Below, one piece after another: positions 1 through 9,888 of a stretch of DNA of 33,405 nt. Position 1 is the stretch's first letter, and every line of letters starts with the position of its first letter. The notes under the pieces are model-generated. The model was not told the origin of the DNA and did no database searches. It saw only the letters and a list, made by a program, of their open reading frames with translations. This stretch comes from CAZJHX01 sp964545715 (lineage in GTDB: Bacteria > Myxococcota_A > UBA9042 > GCA-2863065): positions 1-33,405 of the forward strand of contig CAZJHX010000120.1 of NCBI GenBank assembly GCA_964545715.1, read 5' to 3'. A program made the translations under genes and the position numbers.

Positions 1-845
1 GCGCCGTTGGCCGCGCGCTGGTCGCGGGTGGCGGCGCCCGTGGCGCCGGTGTCGCCGGTTTCGGCCGTGGCGGCGCCGGTGTCGGTCGTGTCCGCGCCGG
101 TGTCGGTCGTGTCCGCGCCGGTGTCGGTCGTGTCATCCGGCGGGGGCTGGTTGGTCTGGCACGCGATGAACGCGTCGGCGCATGCGCCACCGGCGCCGAT
201 CGCCTGCTGGATGCACGCCTGGCTGGGCGGGTTGTCCGGGCACGCCGCAACCACGCAGTCGTTCAAGCCGATCAGCTGGTCAACGATGTCCTTGCTCTCG
301 GTCTGGTAGATGCACTTGGTCTGGCAGCCACCGTCCTGACCGCAGCCCTGCAGGCACTGCAGCAACGTCGAGCACTGCAGGTTGCCGCCCACGCAGGTGT
401 GGTACTCGGTGAAGCAGTTGTCGATGGGGCAGTTCTGGTCGGACCCCTGCGGGCAGTTGGCCGTGATGCACGCCGCGATGGCGTCCAGCTCTACCTGACC
501 GTCCGCGCTGGGGTTGGCCGCGCACGCCTGCAGACACGTCTGGTCGCCGGGGGGGCACTTGAAGGAGCAGTCGAGCACGTCGGCGCAGCTATCCGCGTCG
601 TCGCCGGTGTCGGGCCCGGTGTCCGGCCCGGTGTCCGTCGTGTCGTCGCCCGTGGTGTCCGTGTCGTCGCCCGTGGTGTCCGTGTCGGCGCCGGTGCCGG
701 TGTCGTCGCCGGTGCCGGTGTCCGTGGTGTCGTCCCCACCCTTGGCGTCCTTGCCGGACTTGGACGTCGTGTCATCCCCACAGCCGAGCGCGATAAGCGC
801 CATCACACTAAGTACTACTACTGCCAACTGCCAAGTGCGCTTCAT
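1..845 (-). CDS. Cys-rich lipoprotein with Asp/Thr/Gly linkers (3' end beyond window)
   Basis: The frame is open from ATG at 845-843 to the window edge (at least 281 residues, no stop seen). A GGGAGG ribosome-binding site (856-861) lies 10 bases upstream. Residues 1-22 form a lipoprotein signal peptide ending in ALGC, so Cys22 is the likely lipidated residue. A low-complexity linker rich in Asp, Thr and Gly covers about residues 23-82. A Cys-rich region with many regularly spaced cysteines (about residues 83-230) follows, then a second DTT/DTG linker into the edge. Part of each linker is encoded by exact 21-bp tandem repeats. The protein should be anchored in the outer membrane or periplasm with a disulfide-stabilised domain. 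I recognise no family. It diverges from the radical SAM gene at 991. The lipoprotein call is firm and the function is unknown. Confidence 0.8.
   Translation of the reverse strand, partial: MKRTWQLAVVVLSVMALIALGCGDDTTSKSGKDAKGGDDTTDTGTGDDTGTGADTDTTGDDTDTTGDDTTDTGPDTGPDTGDDADSCADVLDCSFKCPPGDQTCLQACAANPSADGQVELDAIAACITANCPQGSDQNCPIDNCFTEYHTCVGGNLQCSTLLQCLQGCGQDGGCQTKCIYQTESKDIVDQLIGLNDCVVAACPDNPPSQACIQQAIGAGGACADAFIACQTNQPPPDDTTDTGADTTDTGADTTDTGAATAETGDTGATGAATRDQRAANG
73..135. repeat. three 21-bp direct tandem repeats in a linker
   Basis: Three head-to-tail copies of a 21-bp unit lie at 73-93, 94-114 and 115-135; only the last base of the third copy differs. The unit is a multiple of three, so on the minus strand each copy adds seven residues of the form DTTDTGA to the second linker of the lipoprotein. 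Copy-number change would lengthen or shorten the linker without breaking the frame. Confidence 0.9.
642..683. repeat. two identical 21-bp tandem repeats in the first linker
   Basis: Positions 642-662 and 663-683 are identical 21-bp units, encoding on the minus strand a repeated Thr/Asp/Gly heptapeptide in the linker just after the lipid anchor. The unit length equals that at 73-135 but the sequence differs, so the two linkers probably grew independently by slippage. Confidence 0.85.
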
Positions 846-990
846 CTAACTGTCGCCTCCCACGGCCATCAATAATTCCGCGGCATCGTATTGATCGCTC
901 ATAGGGGTGTCAAGGCGGTTCTGGCTTGCGTTCTGGGAAGTTATGCCCTAACTAGCCGGTGGTTTCAGGGGTCTAGCAGAGAGGTCGCGC

Positions 991-3756
<2,766 letters not shown>

Positions 3757-3891
3757 TCTCACGCACTTAGCGCTGGCTCGATTATTGCTTCGATCCACAG
3801 CGCAATGCTGCTCGTAACACTAGCTTCGACCTCCACCATGGCGCCGATCATCTGGATCGTCATCGTCGCCTCGGTGGTTGGCGCTTCGGTG
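3757..3891. other. intergenic region with imperfect stem-loop
   Basis: This gap between two plus-strand genes holds an imperfect inverted repeat (3770-3781 with 3790-3803, GCGCTG paired with CAGCGC) without a T-run. It may slow or end transcription of the radical SAM gene by a Rho-dependent route. I see no gene here apart from a 23-codon frame at 3838-3909, which I rejected. Confidence 0.35.
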
Positions 3892-3920
3892 TTGAAACAC
3901 CGGCCCTGACCCACTATAAG
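3892..3920 (+). promoter_or_regulatory. sigma70-type promoter of the FTR-like gene
   Basis: TTGAAA (3892-3897) and TATAAG (3915-3920) each match the sigma70 consensus at five of six positions, with an ideal 17-base spacer. The ATG of the next gene is at 3931, ten bases after the -10, so the transcript should start about 3-4 bases before the ATG. This fits the absence of any Shine-Dalgarno. Confidence 0.65.
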
Positions 3921-3930
3921 CTCGCTCCTT

Positions 3931-4350
3931 ATGGAGCCCTCCGAAAAGAGCCTGGGTCAGATGCGGAAGTTTGTGTCCAAGTACTGCGAGAAGAGCGGCA
4001 CTTCCACGCATCCAAACAAAGACGTCACGGACGCCGTCGTCAACGGTCTGGCCATGCACAAGGACACCATCGGTCGTCCGCTGTGCCCGTGCCGGTTCTA
4101 CCCGGACAAAGAGGCCGAGATTAAGCACCGCACGTGGATCTGCGCGTGCGAGGACATGAAGATATACAAGTACTGCCACTGCCTGCTCTTCGTCACGCCC
4201 GACGGGATGCCGATCACCGAGTATCTGCCCGAAGGCCACGAAGGACGGGAGATCTACGGTGACGTGGCGGATCCGACCCCGGACAAGGGGCGGGAGAGCC
4301 GCGACAAGGCGGAGCAGCGTGAGATCGAGCGCAAAGAGCGGCCCAGCTAA
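3931..4350 (+). CDS. ferredoxin:thioredoxin reductase-type catalytic subunit
   Basis: This 139-residue protein has the diagnostic pattern of the FTR catalytic (beta) chain: CPC (Cys52, Cys54), 16 residues, CAC (Cys71, Cys73), 8 residues, CHC (Cys82, Cys84). In characterised FTRs the first Cys of CPC, both of the middle motif and the first of CHC bind a 4Fe-4S cluster; the second Cys of CPC and of CHC form the redox-active disulfide that reduces thioredoxin. All six are present; only the middle motif is CAC instead of CPC. The last about 35 residues are charged and probably disordered. No variable (alpha) subunit, ferredoxin or thioredoxin gene is next to it, so the electron donor and target are unknown. 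It ends 3 bases from the convergent response regulator. Confidence 0.88.
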   Translation: MEPSEKSLGQMRKFVSKYCEKSGTSTHPNKDVTDAVVNGLAMHKDTIGRPLCPCRFYPDKEAEIKHRTWICACEDMKIYKYCHCLLFVTPDGMPITEYLPEGHEGREIYGDVADPTPDKGRESRDKAEQREIERKERPS

Positions 4351-4353
4351 CTG

Positions 4354-5151
4354 CTAACCCTCGCGGGGACGCCTGGCCGCTCTCGCCTCCGAGTTCAGCT
4401 TGCGGTACGCGCTCAGCAGATAACCCATCACCTCCAGGATGACGAGCTGCTCATCCTCTCGGGTCCGACCGGCCTGGCTCTCCGCGTCAACGCGGCGCCC
4501 GACCGCGGTCAGGTGCACATCCAGGAGATCGGCGACGCCGCAATCGCACTCGGCCATGCGCCGTACGAGCTCTGTCGCGTGGGCGACATACCCCGCGTCG
4601 CGACGGGCGCCGTGGGCTGTGCGCGCCAACAAGCCGGCGTACGGCCGAACCAGCTCGTCAAAGCCAACCACGTCGCGCTTCTGAAGAGTGTCACCCGCGT
4701 CCAGGGCGCGCAGCGTCTTAACCACGGCCGACCACGCCGCATAACGCCGCATCAGGTCGTTCATGAGCTTTTGCCGCTCGATCGCCTGGTGCAACACCCG
4801 GTGCAGCAGCTGCCAGTTGAGGCCGGACTTGTCCAGGAAGTCCTGAGCGCCCAGCCTGACGGCCTCCACCGCCTCGGCTGCGTCTGCGGCGGACGTAAGC
4901 ACGACGATCGGTACATCCGGCGCGGCCGCGGTAACCGCCCGGACAGTCAGCAGCCCGGTGGAGTCCGGCAGATTCAGGTCCAGGGCCACCACATCGTATT
5001 TTGTTGCCGCGAGTTTCTTGCGCGCCTCCGCCAATGTCCCGGCCACGCAGACGGCAAAATGCTCCTCCGCATGCTGGCCCAGAAGGCGCTTCGCAAACAC
5101 GCGATCGTATTCGTCGCCCTCCACCAGGAGCACACGTGTAGCTCGAGACAT
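4354..5151 (-). CDS. response regulator with receiver domain and uncharacterised helical C-terminus
   Basis: Residues 1-120 form a CheY-like receiver. The phosphoacceptor is Asp58 (in VVALDLNLPD), with acidic Asp13, the switch Thr86 (VVLTS) and Lys108 (FLDKS) in their expected places, so it looks able to be phosphorylated. Residues about 121-265 are mainly helical, with a Cys pair (ECDCG), and match no output domain I know: no HTH, GGDEF, HD-GYP or PP2C motif. It may be a protein-interaction or signal-relay regulator. No histidine kinase gene is adjacent. The gene has no Shine-Dalgarno; an extended -10 sits six bases before the ATG. The C-terminal role is open. Confidence 0.85.
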   Translation of the reverse strand: MSRATRVLLVEGDEYDRVFAKRLLGQHAEEHFAVCVAGTLAEARKKLAATKYDVVALDLNLPDSTGLLTVRAVTAAAPDVPIVVLTSAADAAEAVEAVRLGAQDFLDKSGLNWQLLHRVLHQAIERQKLMNDLMRRYAAWSAVVKTLRALDAGDTLQKRDVVGFDELVRPYAGLLARTAHGARRDAGYVAHATELVRRMAECDCGVADLLDVHLTAVGRRVDAESQAGRTREDEQLVILEVMGYLLSAYRKLNSEARAARRPREG

Positions 5152-5157
5152 CGTACG

Positions 5158-5166
5158 TATATATCA
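5158..5166 (-). promoter_or_regulatory. extended -10 element of the response regulator gene
   Basis: On the minus strand TGA-TATATA (5166-5158) forms a TGN extended -10, and exactly six bases separate it from the ATG at 5151. Transcription would begin at or next to the start codon, giving a leaderless mRNA. I found no convincing -35, as is usual for extended -10 promoters. Confidence 0.45.
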
Positions 5167-5218
5167 GCCGCGTAGCGCCGTTACAATTGGCAACCGCCAG
5201 CGAAACACCTAGACCGAG

Positions 5219-6148
5219 CTAGGGTTCTTCCTCAAAACAGAACGAGGAGTTCTGCTTCACGATGGCCTTGCAAGCGCCGTTGTCGAAGCCGCCTGAGCTG
5301 GAGCACCAGCTGCTGTCGCCCGTGACGATCGCTCGACAAGCGCCGGACTTGCACCAGGACTTGGCGTTGCTGATGCAGCCGTCGTACACGCCCTTGCACT
5401 TGCCCTTCTCGGTGGAGTCGGGGGCGTTGTCCTCGCACTCCTCCTTGTCCAGCTGGCACTTGCGGCCATCCGCGATGCCCTTGCAGTCGTAGGAGTCGCA
5501 GAATGACTTGTTGGCCGAAGCGATGCCCTTGCAGTCTTTGGTCGTGCACGGGTTGTAGTCCCACTTCACGATCCCGCGGCAGTCATAGCTGTCACACCAA
5601 CTGGTGTTGCTGCTGGCCAGCCCGCGACAGTCGTTGTAGCTGAGCTTGTACACGTCGAACGGGGCGGGAAACTTGTAGTCGCCCTTGACGCCGCCGGTTT
5701 CGCCGCCTGTGTCGTCGCCTGTATCCGTGCCGATCGTCGCGTCGTCGCACACGTCGAAGTAGTCGTCGCAGCAATCGCCGGCCTGGAAGCAACCGCTGTC
5801 ACACTGGCAGGGCGGCGAGGGCTCCTTGCAGTACTGGCCGCAGCGCTTGCCGCAGCTGTAGTCACCCTCGGCGTCCGCGCAAATCGCGATGCTGGGATCC
5901 ACACCTGGATCACCGCCGGTCGCGCCGCCGGTGGTCGCGCTGGTGCCCGAGGTGCGGTCCGGGTTGGCGCCGGTGTCACCGCCTGTATCGCCACCGGTAC
6001 CCTCGACCGGGGGCCCGCCCAGCTCGGGCGGACAGTTGACGGGGACCTGGTCCTTGTTGACGCACTGCCGGATCACCTTGTCCTGGCAGCCCAGCAGGGG
6101 CGTGGCCATCAGCAGGCTCAAAACAACGATAAGACGGGTCGGCGACAT
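5219..6148 (-). CDS. lipoprotein with somatomedin B-like domain and seven short Cys repeats
   Basis: The protein has 309 residues. The signal peptide ends in LLGC, so Cys21 is probably lipidated. A Gly/Thr/Asp linker (about 48-85) follows. Residues 99-134 closely follow the somatomedin B cysteine pattern, including CQCDSGC and DCCDDYFDVC. A second TDTG-rich linker (139-153) leads to residues 173-304, with seven units of the form C-[RK]-[GA]-[ILV] ending in a Cys that often follows SW or SF (for example CRGLASSNTSWC). In animals somatomedin B domains mediate protein binding; here a binding or adhesive surface role is only an inference. There is no Shine-Dalgarno. It is divergent from the molybdenum hydroxylase operon and sits 67 bases before the response regulator, probably transcribed separately. 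Confidence 0.8.
   Translation of the reverse strand: MSPTRLIVVLSLLMATPLLGCQDKVIRQCVNKDQVPVNCPPELGGPPVEGTGGDTGGDTGANPDRTSGTSATTGGATGGDPGVDPSIAICADAEGDYSCGKRCGQYCKEPSPPCQCDSGCFQAGDCCDDYFDVCDDATIGTDTGDDTGGETGGVKGDYKFPAPFDVYKLSYNDCRGLASSNTSWCDSYDCRGIVKWDYNPCTTKDCKGIASANKSFCDSYDCKGIADGRKCQLDKEECEDNAPDSTEKGKCKGVYDGCISNAKSWCKSGACRAIVTGDSSWCSSSGGFDNGACKAIVKQNSSFCFEEEP
5237..5632 (-). repeat. seven Cys-[RK]-[GA]-[ILV] protein repeats
   Basis: Residues 173-304 of the lipoprotein contain seven units beginning with CRGL, CRGI, CKGI, CKGI, CKGV, CRAI and CKAI. Five end in SWC, SFC or NPC about 9-13 residues later; two depart from this spacing (a shortened one and one with an inserted Cys). Most units therefore have two cysteines and one conserved aromatic, as in a chain of tiny disulfide-closed loops. 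Confidence 0.75.
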
Positions 6149-6157
6149 GCGTTTGTC

Positions 6158-6199
6158 AGTCTGCGGAAGCTTGAACCGGCCGTCAACCGAAAGTAAGCT
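6158..6199. promoter_or_regulatory. overlapping divergent promoters between lipoprotein and Mo hydroxylase operon
   Basis: Plus strand: TTGAAC (6171-6176), 17 bases, TAAGCT (6194-6199), 8 bases to the ATG at 6208. Minus strand: TTGACG (6186-6181), 17 bases, CAGACT (6163-6158), 9 bases to the ATG at 6148. Both -35 boxes are good and both -10 boxes are weak. The two promoters overlap in the 59-base gap, so polymerases could not use both at once. Both transcripts would be nearly leaderless, which fits the missing Shine-Dalgarno sequences. Confidence 0.35.
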
Positions 6200-6207
6200 C
6201 GGCGACC

Positions 6208-8403
6208 ATGGCCCCAGTAGGAAGCAGGGTCCCGCGCCTCGACGGGCGGGACAAGGTCACCGGGCGCGCGATCTACGTCGATGACATCACGGTGCCGGAC
6301 ATGCTGTTCGGACACACCGTGCGGTCCAAGGTCGCCCGCGCCCGCATCGATTCGGTCACCCTGGATCCCGCCTTCGACTGGACCGGGATCACAGTCGTCA
6401 CCGCGGACGACATCACCGCCGAGGGCGGCGAGAACGTCGTGCATCTGATCGAGGACGACCAGCCCGCGCTGGCTCTCGACAAGATCGACCACATCGACGA
6501 GCCGATCGCGCTGGTCGCCTGCGCGGATCGGGAGCGTGCGATCGAGGCCGCGGCCCACGTCCAGGTCGCGGTCACGCCGCTGGAGCCGCTGCTGGACATG
6601 ACCAAGAGCGAGGGCGTGGCGAGCCACATTCGGCTGGAGGACGGCGACCTGGAGGCCGCGTTCGCGCGCGCCGACCACATCTTCGAGGGCGAATACCGCA
6701 CAGGCGCCCAGGAGCAGCTGTACATCGAGAACCAGGGGATCATCGCCCTGCCCCGCACGGACGGCGGCATCACGGTCAAGGGCTCCCTGCAGTGTCCCTA
6801 TTATGTCCATCGCGCGCTGAAGCGGCTGATGGGGCTGGACGACAGCCGCGTCGCGGTCATCCAGACGGTGACCGGCGGCGGCTTCGGCGGCAAAGAGGAG
6901 TATCCCTCGATGATCGCCGGACACGCGGCGCTGCTGGCGCGCAAAAGCGGTCACCCGGTGAAGATCATCTACGAGCGCGACGAGGACCTGCGGGCCACGA
7001 CCAAGCGGCACCCATCGATCGTGACCCACCGCACCGGCGTCATGAGCGACGGCACGCTGGTCTGCACCGAGATCAACGTGCTCTTCGACGCGGGCGCGTA
7101 CATCACGCTGAGCCCGGTGGTGCTGAGTCGTGGCCTGCTGCACGCGTGCGGCCCATATCGCTACGACGCCGTCGTGGTCGACGGGCGCGCCATGCTGACG
7201 AACTCGGTGCCGGCCGGGGCGTTTCGGGGCTTCGGCGCGCCTCAGGTCACGTTCGCTTACGAGCGCCACCTGGACTACATCGCGGGCCGGCTGGGTATCG
7301 ACAAGCTGGAGTTCCGCTACAAAAATACGCTTGGCCTGGGCGACCGCACGCCGACCGGGCAGGTGCTCGACCACAGCGTGGCGGGGCGGCAGGTCATCGA
7401 CAGCGTGGTCGCGTCGGCCAACTATCAGGAGCGACGCGTCCAATCCACCAACCTGGACGACCCCAAGACCGGCGAGCGGCGGCGGCGCGGGGTGGGACTC
7501 AGCTACTTCTTCCACGGCGCCGGATTCACAGGCAACGGCGAGGCCTACCTGAAGGGCAAGGTCGCGCTGGAGCTGCTGGCGGGCGGGCGGGTGCTGGTGA
7601 AGACGGCGAGCACCGACATCGGTCAGGGGACGGTGACGATCTTCCCGCAGATCGCCGCTCAGACGATGGGCATCGACGTGCACGATGTAGAGATGGCGCC
7701 GCCTGACACCAGCCAGGTGCCCGACAGCGGCCCGACCGTGGCGTCACGCACCACGATGGTCGTGGGCAAGGTGGTGCAGGAGGCGGCCCAGGAGATCCTG
7801 GACAAGGTCATGGACGGCGCGCCGGACGGGGCCGATTTCGCACAGGCGGCCGACACGTATCTGGAGTCGCACGGGCCGCTGCGCGTGGACGCCACGTTTA
7901 GAAGTCCGCCCAACATCCAATGGGATCCCGACACCTACCAGGGCGACGCGTACCCGTGCTTCGGCTGGGCGTGCGACATCGTGGAGGTCGAGGTGGATCT
8001 CGACACGGCCGAGGTCTTCATCACACGCTTTGACACCGCGCAGGACGCCGGAAAGATCATCCACCCGGTGCTGGCGCAGGGCCAGGTGGAGGGCGGGTCG
8101 CTGCAGGCGCTGGGCCACGCGTGCATGGAAGAGGTCGTGTGGCGCGACGGCGGTATGCGCAACGATCGGCTGACCAACTACATCATCCCGACGTGCCTGG
8201 ACGCGCCGGAGATGCACGTGGAGCTCATCGAGGTGCCGTACGACTACGGCCCGTTCGGCGCCAAAGGGATCGGCGAGATGCCCATGGACGGCGGCGCCCC
8301 GGCCGTCATCGCGGCGATCGAGCACGCGCTGGGTGTGCCTGTGCCCAACGAGATTCCGCTGACACCCGAGCGCCTCCTGCCGGTGCTCAAAGAGGTCGTA
8401 TGA
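6208..8403 (+). CDS. xanthine dehydrogenase-family molybdopterin-binding subunit
   Basis: The protein (731 residues) is the large catalytic subunit of a molybdenum hydroxylase, which oxidises a carbon centre of an aromatic heterocycle or aldehyde with water as oxygen source. The N-terminal fold (a/b hammerhead) begins with RLDGRDKVTGRAIYVDD. The pterin-binding GGGFGGKEE is near residue 222, GAFRGFGAPQ near residue 335, and the catalytic glutamate is Glu690 in GAKGIGEMP. The CO dehydrogenase loops (AYxCSFR, AYRGAGR) are absent, so this is not a CoxL. Substrate specificity cannot be read from the sequence. It overlaps the next gene by ATGA at 8400-8403, which implies translational coupling. No Shine-Dalgarno is seen; a weak promoter may make it leaderless. 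Confidence 0.92.
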   Translation: MAPVGSRVPRLDGRDKVTGRAIYVDDITVPDMLFGHTVRSKVARARIDSVTLDPAFDWTGITVVTADDITAEGGENVVHLIEDDQPALALDKIDHIDEPIALVACADRERAIEAAAHVQVAVTPLEPLLDMTKSEGVASHIRLEDGDLEAAFARADHIFEGEYRTGAQEQLYIENQGIIALPRTDGGITVKGSLQCPYYVHRALKRLMGLDDSRVAVIQTVTGGGFGGKEEYPSMIAGHAALLARKSGHPVKIIYERDEDLRATTKRHPSIVTHRTGVMSDGTLVCTEINVLFDAGAYITLSPVVLSRGLLHACGPYRYDAVVVDGRAMLTNSVPAGAFRGFGAPQVTFAYERHLDYIAGRLGIDKLEFRYKNTLGLGDRTPTGQVLDHSVAGRQVIDSVVASANYQERRVQSTNLDDPKTGERRRRGVGLSYFFHGAGFTGNGEAYLKGKVALELLAGGRVLVKTASTDIGQGTVTIFPQIAAQTMGIDVHDVEMAPPDTSQVPDSGPTVASRTTMVVGKVVQEAAQEILDKVMDGAPDGADFAQAADTYLESHGPLRVDATFRSPPNIQWDPDTYQGDAYPCFGWACDIVEVEVDLDTAEVFITRFDTAQDAGKIIHPVLAQGQVEGGSLQALGHACMEEVVWRDGGMRNDRLTNYIIPTCLDAPEMHVELIEVPYDYGPFGAKGIGEMPMDGGAPAVIAAIEHALGVPVPNEIPLTPERLLPVLKEVV

Positions 8404-8873
8404 TCGAGCTGACTATCAACGGGGAGCCAAGGGCGTTTGACGTACCCGCCCTGAAGCGGCTGCTGGACGTGCTGCGCCTGGATGCGGGCCTGACCGGCGC
8501 CAAAGAGGGCTGCGGCGAGGGCGAGTGCGGCGCGTGCACGGTGCTGGTGGACGGCCACGCGGTGCTCAGCTGCCTGACGCCGGTGTGCCAGGTGGCGGGC
8601 GCGGACGTCGTGACGATCGAGGGTTTGGAGCTGCCGGACGAGAAGCTGCACCCGCTGCAGGAGCGCTTTGTGACGCTGGGCGGGGCGCAGTGCGGCATCT
8701 GTACGCCGGGTATGGTGCTGGCCGCCAAGGCGCTGCTGGACGTCAATGAGAGCCCAACCCGCGAGGAGATCCGCGAGGGGCTGGCCGGGTGTCTGTGTCG
8801 CTGCACGGGCTACCAGAAGATCGTGGACGCGGTGGCCGAGGCCGCGCAGGAGCTGTTGGCCGATGTGCGCTGA
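8400..8873 (+). CDS. xanthine dehydrogenase-family 2Fe-2S subunit
   Basis: This 157-residue protein carries the two 2Fe-2S clusters that pass electrons from the Mo centre to the flavin. The N-terminal plant-ferredoxin-like cluster uses Cys38, Cys43, Cys46 and Cys58 (CGEGECGAC and LSC). The helical C-terminal domain binds the second through Cys98, Cys101 (CGICTPGM) and Cys133, Cys135 (CRCTGY). An extra Cys131 precedes that last motif, where Asn is more usual. The length is typical. The start is the ATG overlapping the stop of the Mo subunit, and the 3' end overlaps the FAD subunit start by 11 bases, so the three genes form one tightly coupled operon. Confidence 0.94.
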   Translation: MIELTINGEPRAFDVPALKRLLDVLRLDAGLTGAKEGCGEGECGACTVLVDGHAVLSCLTPVCQVAGADVVTIEGLELPDEKLHPLQERFVTLGGAQCGICTPGMVLAAKALLDVNESPTREEIREGLAGCLCRCTGYQKIVDAVAEAAQELLADVR

Positions 8874-9726
8874 CGTCCCGACCTGGTCACCGACATCGCT
8901 GGACGAGGCGCTGAGCCTGCTGGCTGCCCACGCGCCGGAGATCACCGTGGTCGCCGGCGGAACGGACCTGATGGTCTACCTGCAGGCGCGGGTGATGACG
9001 CTGAGCAAGGCGCTGAACATCTGGGGCGTGGACGAGCTACGCGGCGTCCGCGTGGACGGAGACGAGTTGGTGATCGGCGCGCTGGAGCCATATCGGGGGA
9101 TCATCGCGTCCCGGCTGGTGCAGCAGCACGCGCCGACGCTGGTAGCGGCATCGAAGACGGTTGGGGCCGTGCAGATCCAAAATCGCGGAACCCTGGGCGG
9201 CAACTTCGCGAACGCCAGTCCTGCGGCGGACACCCCGCCGATGCTGTTGGCGGCAAACGCCACGCTCACACTGGCCAGCACGCGGGGTACGCGCACCGTT
9301 GAGAGCACGGGCTTCTTTCACGGCTACAAGCAGCTGGAGCTGCGCCCGGACGAGCTGATCACCGAGGTCCGCGTGCCCTGCCTGGGTGCGGACGAGCGCA
9401 GCTGGTTCCAGAAGGTCGGGACGCGGCGCGCCCAGGCGATCAGCAAGGTCGTCATGGGCGGACGGGCCCGCTATGCGGCGGACGGCACCGTGGCATCCGT
9501 TGGACTGGCGGTCGGCTCCGTCGCCGCCATGACGGTGCGCCTGCCGCAGACCGAGGCGATCATCACGGGTCAGCGTCCGTCGGCCGAGCTCGAAGAGGCC
9601 GTTCGTACGAGCGCCGCGGCCGAGGTCACGCCAATCGATGACGTGCGCTCCACCGCCGAGTATCGGCGTGTCGTCACGGGCAACATCGCTGCCCGCTTCG
9701 TCCGTTATTTGATGGGAAATCCGTAG
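8863..9726 (+). CDS. xanthine dehydrogenase-family FAD-binding subunit
   Basis: This 287-residue protein is the flavin subunit (CO dehydrogenase flavoprotein-like). VVAGGTDLMV near residues 29-38 and IQNRGTLGGNFANASPAAD near residues 105-123 are the two FAD-binding signatures of the family. I chose the ATG at 8863 because AGGAG (8848-8852) lies ten bases upstream and translation from there begins exactly at the family N-terminus; frames starting earlier are antiparallel to the 2Fe-2S gene. It completes the Mo/Fe-S/FAD enzyme, which passes electrons to NAD or another acceptor. No XdhC-type maturation factor, transporter or purine catabolic gene is nearby, so the physiological substrate is unknown. 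Confidence 0.93.
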   Translation: MCADVPTWSPTSLDEALSLLAAHAPEITVVAGGTDLMVYLQARVMTLSKALNIWGVDELRGVRVDGDELVIGALEPYRGIIASRLVQQHAPTLVAASKTVGAVQIQNRGTLGGNFANASPAADTPPMLLAANATLTLASTRGTRTVESTGFFHGYKQLELRPDELITEVRVPCLGADERSWFQKVGTRRAQAISKVVMGGRARYAADGTVASVGLAVGSVAAMTVRLPQTEAIITGQRPSAELEEAVRTSAAAEVTPIDDVRSTAEYRRVVTGNIAARFVRYLMGNP

Positions 9727-9737
9727 AAGAGAAGTCA

Positions 9738-9865
9738 TGCGGGGGGCGGAGAACAGGGTTCGAGAGCACCCTGTGTTCCAGCCGCCTTGGGTGTCGGTGG
9801 TGGTGATCTAAGTTCGATCGAGACGCCTGGCAGCGTGTCTCGAACCCTGGTCTCCACCCCCCGCA
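9738..9865. repeat. 128-bp intergenic inverted repeat
   Basis: The arms 9738-9765 and 9838-9865 are 28 bases long and complementary at 26 positions. The 72-base centre contains a second partial copy of the inner arm sequence (GTTCGATCGAGAC, 9812-9824), so the right arm could pair with it instead, giving two alternative folds. The element fills most of the gap between the convergent FAD subunit and DUF4139 genes. It may be a bidirectional terminator, a REP/MITE-like element or a structured RNA. No T-run or transposase is present. Confidence 0.8.
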
Positions 9866-9888
9866 CTTCTGGGCGATTCAGCGGGCGA

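Noticed and set aside
73..135. 21-bp tandem repeats as a CRISPR-like array
   Set aside because: The units abut without spacers and are in frame in a coding linker.
3838..3909. 23-codon frame encoding a short hydrophobic peptide before the FTR-like gene
   Set aside because: No ribosome-binding site, and its end overlaps the -35 box of a strong promoter, so it is more likely non-coding.
9750..9865. GGTTCGA-like sequence suggesting a tRNA T-arm
   Set aside because: No seven-base loop, acceptor stem or anticodon arm can be drawn; the match comes from the inverted repeat arm.
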